Assembly (NCBI GenBank): GCA_965205845.1
Contig: CBDBIG010000002.1
Coordinates: 620,001 to 684,000 of the forward strand
Length of the DNA stretch: 64,000 bases
Reading direction: 5' to 3'
Source of the DNA: CBDBIG01 sp965205845 [NCBI: bacterium]
Lineage (GTDB): Bacteria > SAR324
Shown here: piece after piece, positions 19,035 to 28,486 of the stretch
Position numbering within the stretch: position 1 is the first letter of the stretch
How the letters are laid out: the number at the start of each line of letters is the position of its first letter
Notes under the pieces: generated by a model
Databases searched by the model: none
Seen by the model: the letters and a program-made list of their open reading frames with translations, nothing else
What the model was told of the DNA's origin: nothing
Program-made: the position numbers and the translations under genes

Positions 19035-19053
19035 AACCCCTTTTGAAGGGGTT
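19035..19053 (+). terminator. Terminator-like hairpin after the lonN-like gene
   Basis: AACCCC-ttttgaa-GGGGTT followed by taacg; 31 bp after the stop codon. Confidence 0.45.
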
Positions 19054-19283
19054 TAACGATACTAAAACCAAGCGGTTAAAAGAACAGCAATGCGTTCAAC
19101 TGCCAAATAATCCACGCTTTGGGCACACACCCCAAAGGATGCGCGGGTAGTATGGCTCTTGTGTATACCTGCGCCCATACTCTATTCGGGCAAAACGGGA
19201 CTCGCTTTTTGTAAAAGGACATATGTGTCCCCGTCCCCATGCTTTGCCACGACATTGAAATTATGCTGCCCTGCACATCCAAA

Positions 19284-19370
19284 CCCACAAAATGGGCTTT
19301 TAGGCGATGCCCAATACCGCGGGCTGGGTTAAGCAACTCCGACGTAAAGAGCGCAAAAAACCTGAGCACC
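19284..19370 (+). repeat. Dispersed element (copies at 17365-17440 and 24552-24625)
   Basis: aaaatgggctttt(a)ggcgatgcccaataccgcgggctgggttaagcaactccg is shared with 24552-24625 (inverted) and, more diverged, with 17365-17440 (inverted). At 24.6 kb it lies inside a minus-strand frame starting MKTKSYAPNEQAYRNKKY, so the element is probably a phage-gene fragment. Confidence 0.7.
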
Positions 19371-19589
19371 CAGCACTTAAGTCAAGCGGCCGACCTCCTT
19401 TTTTAAGGGGGTTTCCAACAAAAAGCATGACGGACGAATGCGGGGCGCAACTGCGCAAAATGGAAGCCCTGCTCGGCTGGGTTATTTTTGTGTTGCGGGC
19501 AAACACGGGGGGTATCGCCCAGTTAGGCATGCCCTTGCCATTTTACAACGTCAAGCCAAGTGTAACCGTTGTAAAGGGACACTTGCTTT

Positions 19590-19950
19590 GCCACTTTGGG
19601 CCACATGCTTTGCCACTGGTCATTCTGGGGTCTATTTAGATTAGCATGTTTTTTGCGTATAATAATTGTAAACGTTCACATGGCTTTACACTCATTGCTT
19701 TGGCGTTAATTTCAGATGGCATGTTTTTTGCTTGATATCCGACCTCATGCGCGGCTTGATTTAGTGCTTAGTATCCAACCTCGGGCTTTGGGTAGGGCAG
19801 GATTGGGAAACAGATATTTTTTTTGACCCTTTGATCTACGAGGAAGAGTGTAAACGTTCACATGCTTTTACACTTTGGGCCACATGCTTTGCCACTGGTC
19901 ATTCTGGGGTCTCTTTATTTCGGCATGTTTTTTGCATAAAATATTCAATG
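19590..19950. repeat. Duplicated ~90-bp block with palindromic motif
   Basis: ccacatgctttgccactggtcattctggggtct occurs at about 19600 and 19879. Near it, TGTAAACGTTCACA occurs at about 19668 and 19852. The palindrome resembles operators of LacI/GalR-family regulators; no such regulator is nearby. Confidence 0.6.
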
Positions 19951-19959
19951 ACCCACGGC

Positions 19960-20360
19960 GATGAAAGGGGCTTGCGGGTGTAAAGGGACACATGTTTTTT
20001 TCCTTATCCTTGCGATGTTGTGGGTATGGCGAGGCCACTTTTACGGTTTTCATGGCCTCAGGTGCTAAGTTTGTGTAAAGCAATTCGCTTACCTGTTTTT
20101 TCCCGACAACAGCATGCAAGCCTAGGGTGTAGTGCGTTTTCATTTGGTAGCGGTCGAACCGCGCAAAATACGCGCGTATCTGCGGTGTATCATTGATGCT
20201 CAGGAGAAACTTGCCTTGCCCTTTAACCGTTGCGAGACTTTCAAAGTCTCGCTCAACAAAAAACCTTGCCATAGTCGTTTTCGTGCCCGTGGTAGGGCTA
20301 AGTCAAGGTAGAACAAGGTTTCTTTTGAATCGTAGCGAGTGAGCACATCTTGGCCAAGGT
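19960..20360 (-). pseudogene. D12-class DNA adenine methyltransferase remnant (C-terminal part)
   Basis: Frames across this stretch encode the family's second half: RYDSKETLFYLD, a shifted catalytic DPPY region, (DY)GKVFF..ERDFESLATVKG, and GKFLLSINDTPQIRAYF. A 1-nt shift lies inside the DPPY block (gacttagccctaccac). It abuts the truncated sheath gene. Other fragments of the same gene lie at 24955, 25938, 27983 and 32842. Confidence 0.7.
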
Positions 20361-20402
20361 TTGCACTCAAGATGCACCCTTTTCAGGGCCGCGTGGGCTT
20401 GC

Positions 20403-21712
20403 TTAAAGGATTTTTAGGGGTTGAAGGTTGGGGGTTACCACGGCTTGCCCGGCCCCTACCTGGGTTCCACTGTTGGCTACCTTGTGCCTTGGGTACTTGG
20501 TGGCGATACGATTGCGCAAACTGGTGCGTAAATGGGACAAGGTGCGCATGGTGGTGACGTCCAAATAACTGGCATCTGCAACCCCGCTTGGGTTGGTTTT
20601 ATAACTGGAAATCAAGCGTTCAAGGTGCACCCCTTGGCTGCCAATGGTGAAGGTGCTCACCCCATGATGCAATGCGGTATTGCGCTCGGTATAATCAAGT
20701 TGGGCTGCAAGGGGGGGAGGCAAAATCCCTGAAAGATACAGCGTTTGCAAGGGGCGCGCTGGGTCAAGGGCTGCTTCGCGCTCACTTACCGCAGCAGTGG
20801 TGGCTGCCCATAACCAAGGGGCACTGGGGCTTTTGCCCAGACCCACAAAGCAAAGATGCTGGCTGCCAAAGGGCATCGCCTAGGGTAGTCATTTGGCTTA
20901 AACTACCTTGGGCAGGCAAAAAGGCCATGCCGTCAATGGCTTCCAAGGCACCCCAACGGCTTTGGAGCAGGGTGCTCAAGGCAGTCACGGCACTGGCATC
21001 CTGTATAGGGGCTGACCGATGCTGTGATACTGGGTGCTTCCAAGGGCTGCCAAGGAGGGCGTCAAAGCCACCTCACCCGTGCCGAGCGTGCCCGTTCCAA
21101 TCGTCATGCTCAAACCACGGGGTAAATCTTCGTTTGTGCCAAGGCCCTGTTGCACTTCAATGTGATTGCCCGTGTTGCCCGCCCAGCGCACTGTGAGCGT
21201 TAGCACCGCACCGCTAGCCTCGGCCGTCATCGGCCAAGCTGGGCAGGGGAGCATTGCATGCCGCTATAGAGGGCTGTGGCGATGGCTGCGCCCCCATCGC
21301 CTGCCCCCACTCCGGACGCTTACCCGTTGCCGTGGCAACATAGCAGCGCAATCCTGCCCGCGGCACTTGGTTACGCCTCAAAGGTGAGGGTTTTGCGTGC
21401 CGCCACGCCCCCACGGGGTGCGGGAATGGCAAGGGCCATACCTCGCCCGTTGGGTGTATGTGCTTAGCACTTGCGTACATCATCATAGCGCATGCTCCCT
21501 GCCCCAAACAGCGTTTTGGCTTGGGCTGTGCAAACAAAAAAAGTGCGTGCGGATCACGTGGTTCTCTTGCGCACTGCGGTGTGCTGGCTTTTTGCCCCAA
21601 CAGCAAAATACGCCTTAACTCGGTGGCGGCACCTGCCCCACTGTTATCAATCTCGATATACTGCCCTGGCACCCTCATGCCCCGTGGGGATTTGCTCGAA
21701 AAAGATGCTCAT
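20403..21712 (-). pseudogene. Mu-like phage tail sheath protein, frameshifted and 3'-truncated
   Basis: Starts MSIFFEQIP at 21712, then VPGQYIEIDNSGA in another frame. The C-terminal part is clear: PFGSQHLCFVGLGKSPSAPWLWAA..., PARPLQTLYLSGILPPPL, GVSTFTIGSQGV, ASYLDVTTMRTL and IATKYPRHKVANSGTQVG. This matches the Mu gpL sheath. Several frameshifts break it, and it ends early at the methyltransferase fragment. It formed the contractile tail sheath. Confidence 0.8.
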
Positions 21713-21902
21713 GGGTGTTGCCCCCTCGTTTTTGGTTTTGGATCCAGCGTTTTTTTCACGTACACGACCTCGCCCTGGGCCAAAGGTTGCTCCCAATAAA
21801 GGGTGTCGTCCACCTCTTCGCCCTCATTTTTTAGCCCAACCCTGCTGGATTGGCAAAGGGCACTTTTACCCCTTTATTGCTGGGTTTAATGCTTATCTTC
21901 AT
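21709..21902 (-). pseudogene. DUF2635-type Mu-like small protein, frameshifted
   Basis: The minus strand reads MKISIKPSNKGVKVPFANPAGLG, then in the next frame KNEGEEVDDTLYWEQPLAQG and EVVYVKKTLDP. The D(S/T)xYWxRxLxxGDV core is typical of the short DUF2635 protein that precedes the sheath gene in Mu-like phages. One frameshift. Confidence 0.6.
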
Positions 21903-21930
21903 CGGCGTTGCCCTCCTTTTTTTGCTGGGC

Positions 21931-22810
21931 TTAATGCTTATCTTCCTTTGTGTGCGCCTGTTCACGTTCGGCAATCGCCTGTTCACGCTCGGCAAGGGCT
22001 TGTTTGCCCTCGGCGATGCTTGCTTGCTTTTGGGCAAACGCGGCCCCGGACTTTGTGGGGTTGCCCTCGCTTTGTGTCCTCATATCCTCCTCCATGTTAA
22101 GATCATCTTTGCCCCTTGACGCATAAGAGGCTGATCCCTCGTTTGTTTCAGGGTTTTCGGGCACTTTTAATACTTCGCCCACCCTCCAAAGAGGGATGAT
22201 TGCATCGGCCTTTTTAGTGCCTTCTTTTTCAGTAAAATAATCGCGCATGGCGTGGATTGCATCCCCCACGGCGGTGCGCCAGTTCCTCACTTTTTGCGCG
22301 TATTCGCTTTGTGGCCGTCCTGTTGAAAAATCAAGGGCAAAGCAAACCCCTTCCGCCCCCACAAAGCGCACCCTACCCAGCCTGCTCACCCCAGGGGTTG
22401 CTGCTCTTAAAAAAGCCGACGTGCTTTAAGTACCAGTTGCCTGGCATGGGATTGTTGGTATCTGTGGGACGAAAAAAACTTGCGGACACCTTGGGGTAAG
22501 CACCAGGGTTCACCATCTCGGCAAACCCAGGGGATATCTGGCGCGGGGTTGCCATCAGGCGTCCAGCCACCACGTCTAAGGATTCCACCCAACCGTAAGC
22601 GGGGGCGTCTACCTCAGGGTGCCCCAGCACCAAAGGGGCCTCATGCACTTTAGGGTTATAGTTTTGTGCCATCTGCTCAATATCGGCGGCACTGAAGGTT
22701 TGTGCTTTGCCACGCATCGGCTGATGCGTCCCTGGGCGAAAAATAGCGAAGGGCGCATACGTTTCTTGGATGTTTTGTTTCATACCACCATGATGAGGCA
22801 CAACGGACAT
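21931..22810 (-). pseudogene. Mu-like phage protease/scaffold (gpI) remnant
   Basis: The first frame (22810-22373) encodes PFAIFRPGTHQPMRGKAQTF, EAPLVLGHPEVDAPAYGWVE and KVSASFFRP...PGNWYLKHVGF, characteristic of the Mu gpI protease. It shifts near 22385 into a frame that continues RVRFVGAEGVCFALDF and ends in a Gln/Glu-rich coiled coil (QALAEREQAIAEREQ), the scaffold part. Processes the phage head. Confidence 0.75.
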
Positions 22811-22940
22811 AAAAAAAAGGTTGCGTTAGGGCGCACCTTCGGTGGGGTAAAAATGGAGGTTGTCGGCACATGATGGGGCGCAACGGGCATCAAAAAGGCC
22901 CGCGCTCGGGCACACCCTTTGCCCAGATAAGGCATACTTC

Positions 22941-22977
22941 GTTCGAGGTCGGTTCGAATGGGTTCGATTCCGTTCGA
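22941..22977. promoter_or_regulatory. Four GTTCGA motifs at ~10-11-bp spacing
   Basis: GTTCGA at 22941, 22952, 22962 and 22972, one helical turn apart, upstream of the gpI remnant on the minus strand. Confidence 0.4.
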
Positions 22978-23036
22978 TAAAACGAAGGGATAGCCCGTGG
23001 TATAGGAAGGGGGATTAAACGGGCTTATTGGGCGTT

Positions 23037-23559
23037 TTAGCGCGTTGTTTTTAAGGCCGCTTTGAGATAACTTGCCAAAATGCGCCGTAATGCGCCCTCA
23101 TCCTCACGGCCGATGCCAAGGAAGGGGCGCTTAGGAATGACGGCTTTTTTGGCAAAAATCACCCCCGATAGGGTGGGAATGGCCAGTGCCTTGGCCCTTT
23201 TGGGGCGAATGATTGCCCCGAACTGGTGCGCAGCTGCATATTTTTTATTGCTTCCAACGCCAAGGGTGTCCTTGCCAAGCACCTGCCAGGCTAACGTTGC
23301 TTTAAGCCCTTTGGGAGGGATTTTCGACCAGCATCCGGGGGTTGCGCTTGCGCTTGCGCGTTAGGGCACTAAGGGGCGTCCAAGGTGTGCCCTCTGGCGA
23401 CTGTTGGCGGACAAAACGCTGGCGGGTATGATGCAAAAGGGCTTCGCCAAAATCTTCCAGCAGGGGCTGGGGGTCTGCGCCAAGCTGCTCCAAACGCGCA
23501 AAACCCTGGCGCACTTTGCGTAATTCGCGGTCATCGTAGTTTATCTCAACCCTGGCCAT
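23037..23559 (-). pseudogene. Mu gpG-like virion morphogenesis (tail completion) protein, frameshifted
   Basis: 23559-23302 encodes ELRKVRQGFARLEQLGADPQ, FGEALLHHTRQRF and SPEGTPWTPLSALTRKRK. After a shift, 23282-23037 continues KKYAAAHQFGAIIRPKRAKA and AVIPKRPFLGIGREDE. The two halves make one gpG-family protein broken near 23290. Confidence 0.75.
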
Positions 23560-23580
23560 CTTTTTTTGCTTGCCTTTGGT

Positions 23581-24260
23581 TTAAATCGTGCTAGGGTATA
23601 GGTAGCTGGCTTGGCTGGTCCGCAGCACCTTTAGCCGAACGAGCTGTCCACGTGGAGCCGTGTCGCGTGTGATATCCTTTTCTACCTTTTGTAGATCAAC
23701 CTTCCTGCCCGACGCTTTTGTAATGCTTTGAGGTTGTCCACCCCGTGAGGATGCCCTTGTGGGCATTGGCCACGAACAAAATGCCCTTGCGCCCAAACAT
23801 CCCCTCTTTAAAAGCCTTGATGTAGCGCAGGCGTAGGGCGATGCGCCCCGTGGTTTTGCTCTTTTCGAAAGCCAGCCAAACCTCGTAGGGGTCTTCGAGC
23901 ACCTCGGGGAGCAGGGGTAAAAAACGCCCCCTTTCGAGGTCGCTTGTGGCCAAATGTTCACCCAGCGCCTCGGCATTCACCAGCACATCATGCCTAAAAT
24001 CCCCTTGCTTTAGGGTAAACACCTTTTCTTGCGCTCCTAAAGCCCTTTTTAAGGTGGCCTTAAGCGAGGCTGCATCGTGGACGCGCGTTGCAAAGGCTTT
24101 TTTGCTCTAGTGCCAGCCATACGTGCTATTTTGCGTCCCTCTGCCTCGTTCACAAAGCGACTAATCTCTGCCCGCTCAACGTCCAAAAAATAGCCACCGC
24201 GTCCCATGTCCCAATCTCTTGGCAGCAGTTGCGCATCCAGTGGGTTATCTGGCGCATCTC
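23581..24260 (-). pseudogene. Mu gpF-like minor head protein, C-terminal part with PBECR2-type nuclease-like domain
   Basis: The minus strand encodes VERAEISRFVNEAEGRKIA, then after a shift in an A-run (near 24108) RVHDAASLKATLKRALG, EKVFTLKQGDFRHDVLVNAE, LLPEVLEDPYEVWLAFEKS and GILFVANAHKGILTGWT. The latter block is the phage-Barnase-EndoU-colicin-like nuclease fold seen at the end of some gpF proteins. A further shift near 23700. The N-terminal bulk is missing. Confidence 0.65.
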
Positions 24261-24288
24261 AAAACGTGGTTCAGGCGTTGGCATCCGT

Positions 24289-24352
24289 TGGCAAAGTGTT
24301 GGCAAAGTGTTGGCAAAGTGTTGGCAAAGTGTTGGCAAAGTGTTGGCACGGC
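24289..24352 (+). repeat. 11-bp tandem repeat
   Basis: GTTGGCAAAGT repeated five times perfectly plus a partial sixth. The 11-bp unit is not a multiple of three, so it scrambles any spanning frame when copy number changes. Confidence 0.95.
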
Positions 24353-24954
24353 GCAAGGTGTGCACTGCAAGCAGGTTCACCGCTTCGAAAAAATAGGAGC
24401 GAGACCCCTAAGGGCAAACAAGGTGGCGTTATTTTTTTGGCCTGAAGTGCGCTCAGGGTAGTCGCGTGCCTTGTCCGCGCGGCGTGTTGCACCGCTAATT
24501 TTGCGCTGCCAGCCAAGGCGTTGGCGGGACATTTTTTGGTAGGTTTTTTGCGCTGCGCACCCCGGAGTTGCTTACCCAGCCCGCGGTATTGGGCATCGCC
24601 GAAAGCCCATTTTGCTCGATTGGGCGTGCAGGGCCGCGTATTTTTTATTGCGGTAGGCTTGCTCGTTGGGTGCATAGGATTTGGTTTTCATGGGCCCTCC
24701 TCGCACATTTCCAACATGCCGTAGGCAGCGAACCCACCCATAAAAAACCCAAATCCGCTCACTACGGCGTCGCAAAGCGTTTGCAAAAAACTCATAGCGC
24801 CACCTCATGCGCAAGGGTCGCTTTTTTTATCCGGATGCTTTGGGGGTGGTTTGGAGCCACAGCAAAGACTTCGCCCGCGCTTTTGATGCAAACCCCCGCA
24901 ACTTGGATTGCCATTTGTGGGGAGCGGAGCATCGCCTCCTTGTCGCCCCCTTTG
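24353..24954. other. Decayed prophage sequence, not assigned
   Basis: A minus-strand frame from about 24690 starts MKTKSYAPNEQAYRNKKY after a GGAGG-like site and soon degrades. I do not recognise the gene. It contains the third copy of the 19284 element. Confidence 0.4.
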
Positions 24955-25130
24955 TTAGTGATGCTCATCTAAGAACTTGCCTTGCCCTTTAACCGTTGCG
25001 AGACTTTCAAAGTCTTCGCTCAACAAAAAAACCTTGCCGTAGTCGCTTTTCGTGCCCGTGGTAGGGCTAAGTCGAGGTAGAAGGGGGTTTTTGTTGAATC
25101 GTAGCGGTTGAGCACGTCTTGACCAAGGTT
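24955..25130 (-). pseudogene. D12-class methyltransferase fragment (middle part)
   Basis: Encodes QDVLNRYDS, the same shifted DPPY block (gacttagccctaccac), then GKVFLLSEDFESLATVKGQG and stops. It is joined directly to the 3' end of the MuA remnant, forming an out-of-context fusion. Confidence 0.7.
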
Positions 25131-25134
25131 TGCA

Positions 25135-25880
25135 CTCAAGATGCGCACCCTGGCATCGTACTTGTTGGCCTTGACTTGCTCGGCTGGCGCGTAAAAAACT
25201 ACGCTGCTGGCTGGGCGGTGGCCTTGGTGATGGGGCTTGGGCGTAGCTCTGGTTGTAAACCGCATCAAAACTGCGCCCGTTGCACACGCCCCCCGTACGC
25301 CCCGTTTGGGCATTGTGCAAGGCTATTTGCCGGTTTGCGTGGGCCCGAAAGGCTTCAATCTCAATCGCCTTGCTGGCATAGTTATCGGGCTTGGCGGTGG
25401 GGCTGTTGCCCGTGTAGGCGCCCGCGCAAAAGGGGTGTTTTTGCGATGTTTTTCAAAAAATTCCTCAAGGCGCGCTCAATCTATTTTGCCTGGCCGTGGT
25501 AGGGCATTGCAAAGTGAATTTTGCACCCGAGGGCGGTGAGCAAACCATAGGGGTTCTTCTGCTTTGATTTTAAAGCGAAAGCGGTTTTTAGCCCCGCCCG
25601 TTAGCCACTTGCTAGCAAAGGCGCGCCCGTTGTCGAGCAGCACGGCTTGGGGCACGCCGTGGTTTTTAAGCAGGTCGGCAAAGGCGAGGCGGACCAGGGT
25701 GCTGCTCTCGTTTAAGCCAATCCGCCAAGCCACAATTTTGCCCCTCGTAAACATCCTGCAAGGCAAGCAACATGGGGCGCACGGGCTTTTTTTGCCCTGG
25801 CCATTGGGTAAAAACATCAAAGCGGTGACCATCGCCACAGACAAGCGCCAAGGCGAAAAGGCCACAGCCACAGCCGCTTC
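25135..25880 (-). pseudogene. MuA-family transposase remnant
   Basis: Catalytic-core blocks in shifting frames: VCGDGHRFDVFTQWP (first Asp), RPMLLALQDVYEG, GKIVAWRIGLNESSTLVRLA, VLLDNGRAFASKWLTGGAK (second Asp block), PYHGQAK followed by a stop codon, then RTGGVCNGRSFDAVYNQSYA from the C-terminal domain. These match the Mu transposase of alpha/gamma-proteobacterial Mu-like phages. The N-terminal DNA-binding part is absent. Several frameshifts and a stop make it inactive. Confidence 0.8.
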
Positions 25881-26023
25881 TTAAACCCTCCCCGTCAAAG
25901 GGATGGGCAAAAGCGGAACCAAAGGAGGAGAAACATACCGTGGTCGGTTTTTTTAGTCGGAAAGGTGGCAAGCGTCTGCTTGCAAAAAGGTTGGCAGGTA
26001 TCATTGATGGCCGTGCCACACAC
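25876..26023 (+). repeat. ~147-bp inverted repeat, left arm
   Basis: From gccgcttcttaaaccctccc to gtgccacac. The reverse complement of 27983-28131 matches with scattered differences. It includes the first codons of the D12 methyltransferase remnant. Confidence 0.85.
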
Positions 26024-26490
26024 ATGTTATTGCGAGCCCTTTATGGGCGCAACCCAGGTGGTTTTTGCGCGACAACGCACACGCTTTCCGAGGTGCAAAG
26101 GGGGTATCGACGGCGAATTGGTGAACCTATTCCGGGTGCTTAAATTCCACAAGGAGGCGTTTTTGCAAAGCTTGGAGTGGGGGACTACGCACGCGAGGTA
26201 TTTGAAAACCTCCAAAAACAAGACCCCGAAACTTTGACCGACATCCAGCGTGCCCAGCGCTTTTTTTGCCTGCACAAAATGTCTTTTAACAGCGAAACCA
26301 AAAACTTTGGCCAAGACGTGCTCAACCGCTACGATGCAAAAAACACCCCCTTCTACCTCGACTTAGCCCTACCACGGGCACGAAAACGACTACGGCAGGG
26401 TTTTTTGTTGAGCGAAGACTTTGAAAGTCTCGCAACGGTTAAAGGGCAAGGCAAGTTTCTACTGAGCATCAACGATACACCCAAAATGCG
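25938..26490 (+). pseudogene. D12-class DNA adenine methyltransferase remnant (most complete copy)
   Basis: In broken frames: KGGK(R)LLAKRLAGIID, HTCYCEPFMGATQVVF (cofactor-site region), GIDGELVNLFRVLKFHKEAF, LTDIQRAQRFFCLHKMSF, RYDAKNTPFYLD, then shifted DPPY and LLSEDFESLATVKGQGKF, LLSINDTP. This is the Dam-like (D12) order. At least two frameshifts. The 3' end runs into the DnaB remnant without a stop. Confidence 0.75.
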
Positions 26491-27606
26491 CACCCGCAAA
26501 CATTTAGAAGCCGCAGGCGGTGCATTTAGCATTGCACAACTGGCCGAAGCTGCGCCTTACTCGGTAAACATTAAGGTCTACGCCGATGTGGTGCGTGAAG
26601 CCTATGCAAAGCGCACATTCATTCAAAGTTTTGTTGACAAAGCAAAGAGCCTTAAGGAGGGGGACCCTTTGGATGAGGTTTTGCGTGGCGTCATGCGCAT
26701 GCTAGACAATTACAGCAAAGCGATTTGCCTTGATACCTTCACAGCCGATACTTGGCGTGTTGGACAAAACCCTTGCGCACTTTAAAAAGCACACGCACAC
26801 CATACCCACAGGCATAAGTGCCATTGACCAACGCCTTGGGGGAGTGAGGCAAGGTGCTTTGCTGGTGATTGCAGCGCGAACCTCACAAGGTAAAAGTGCC
26901 ATGGCGTTGCAGATTGCCATGCATGTTTCACGGCACGAGAGGGAAGCGTCAAAGCCCGTCTTGTTTTATTCCCTCGAGATGAAAGATGAGGAGAACGGCT
27001 TACGCATCATGTCTGCAAAATCAGACATCAGTGCCAGCATTTTAAGCAGGGGCATGGGCAACAAGGAGCACGCTGCGGCCCTCGATAAAATCTACGCAAA
27101 AGCAGCGTGGCACCATCTCTTGTTTTTATCACAACAAGATTTTGATGTGGATCAGTGTGTTTCTTCCATGCGTGTGGCAAAGGCGCACGCATGGTGGGCT
27201 TGCCTTGGTGGTGATTGACTACCTCCAATTGTTGAAAGTCCATCACCTAAAAAAGGCAAGTGAACTCGACCGCTTGACCTACATTACCAAAACCCTCAAG
27301 CAAGCAGCCATGGAATTGGATGTGCCCTTGATTGCTGCAGCACAACTTAATAGGGAAGCCTTAAACAACAATCAAGACCCAAAGTTATCGCATCTGCGCG
27401 GTTCGGGAACCATCGAACAAGACGCCGATGTTGTGGTGCTCTTGCAAAAACAAAACCCCAAAACCGAAAAACCAGATGTCAATGCATTAGACCTTTACAA
27501 GGTGAACGTTGCCAAAAATAGAGGAGGGCCAACGGGTGTTGGCTTTGCGCGCTTTAAACCAGGCACCACCACATTCTACCCTTATGAAAGAAAGAACCAA
27601 GCATGA
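26491..27606 (+). pseudogene. dnaB: Phage-type replicative DNA helicase DnaB, two frameshifts
   Basis: N-terminal domain: KHLEAAGGAFSIAQLAEAAPYSV, YADVVREAYAKRTF. First shift near 26745. RecA-like domain: HTIPTGISAIDQRLGG, Walker A ARTSQGKSAM, FYSLEMKDEE. Second shift near 27190. Walker B LVVIDYLQLL, LIAAAQLNRE, RGSGTIEQDADVVVLL. All helicase motifs can still be read, so decay is recent. The extreme N-terminus is missing because the methyltransferase remnant is fused to it. Confidence 0.85.
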
Positions 27607-28002
27607 ACATTACCAACCACCACAACCTACCCGCGCCCTTGGTGGAGGCCATTCAAAACGATACCTACTCCAAAGGTGACGCAGATTATTCGGTAAGCGA
27701 TTTGCTTGCGCCTGTGCGTCAAGTGTTCTTGTTAAAGCGTCATTCCCACAGCATTGAAGAGGATGCCTCAGCCACGTATTTGGTCTTTGTACGGACAGGC
27801 CATGCATGCCGTGATGGAGCGTGCAGACACGGACAACGCCTTGGTCGAAGAGCGTTTGGCGATGGGGATAGCGGGGGTAAAGGTTTCTGGACAATTTGAT
27901 TTGTATACGGGAAAAGGGGTGCTGATCGACTTTAAAACCACCTCGGTTTGGACGCGCATTTATGGAAGCCGAGATAACGTGCGTGGGGCACGGCATCAAT
28001 AA
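27603..28002 (+). pseudogene. RecB/Cas4-like PD-(D/E)XK exonuclease remnant
   Basis: Starts MNITNHHNLPAPLVEAI, followed by YSVSDLLAPVRQVFLLK and, after a shift near 27760, RIWSLYGQAMHAVMERA, VSGQFDLYTG and GVLIDFKTTSVW. GQFDL and DFKT fit the catalytic Asp and (D/E)xK of phage PD-(D/E)XK nucleases. The start overlaps the dnaB stop by 4 nt. It is cut off at the right arm of the inverted repeat. Confidence 0.7.
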
Positions 28003-28131
28003 TATCTGCCAACCTTTTTTGCAAGCAGGCACTTGCCGCCTTTTCTGTTAAAAAAACCAACCATAATATTTTGCTCCTCCCTTGGTTCCGCTTTTGCAAA
28101 TCCCTTTGACGGGGAGGGTTTAAGAAGCGGC
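27983..28131 (-). repeat. ~147-bp inverted repeat, right arm
   Basis: Inverted copy of 25876-26023. On the minus strand it carries an ATG at about 28072 beginning MVGFFNRKGGK, a 5' fragment of the D12 methyltransferase. Confidence 0.85.
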
Positions 28132-28158
28132 TTTGTCGTGACTTAAAGTAGATTTAAG

Positions 28159-28284
28159 TCTTTTGCGGACGAACGCTGGGGGCGTTGGTCTTTCAAGCCT
28201 CCAATTTTCTTATACCTTAAGAGAGCACCCCCTAAGCACTTTCGACCCACTCGACGGGCGCGTGTAGCATTAAAAGGCAAAAAC
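28159..28284 (+). repeat. ~115-bp dispersed repeat, copy 2
   Basis: Matches 4595-4714 apart from small indels. Lies between the prophage remnants and the tRNA gene. Confidence 0.85.
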
Positions 28285-28361
28285 CATGCTATTTTTCCCT
28301 TGCGCTAAAACAACCAGTGCAAAACCATGGGAACGTTTACATCGAGGCTGGTGAAAAAAGG

Positions 28362-28448
28362 CGGAGGGGGAGGGATTCGAACCCCCGGAACCCGCTAAGG
28401 CTCAACGGTTTTCAAGACCGTCGGTATCAACCACTCACCCACCCCTCC
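28362..28448 (-). tRNA. tRNA-Ser(UGA)
   Basis: The minus strand folds as a class II tRNA: acceptor GGAGGGG/CCCCTCC, anticodon stem ACGGT/ACCGT with loop CTTGAAA (anticodon TGA, reads UCA), a long variable arm, and the T-arm GGGTTCGAATCCC. The discriminator is G; CCA is not encoded. A T-run follows the 3' end. Its 3' end faces the prophage remnants. Confidence 0.95.
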
Positions 28449-28486
28449 GTTTTTGGCATGCGGGTAAAAACCTGCTAGTATCGTCT

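Noticed and set aside
4595-28284. The 115-bp repeats as attachment sites of one 23.5-kb element
   Set aside because: Housekeeping genes (tol-pal, hisD, pdhA) lie between them, so they do not delimit a mobile element.
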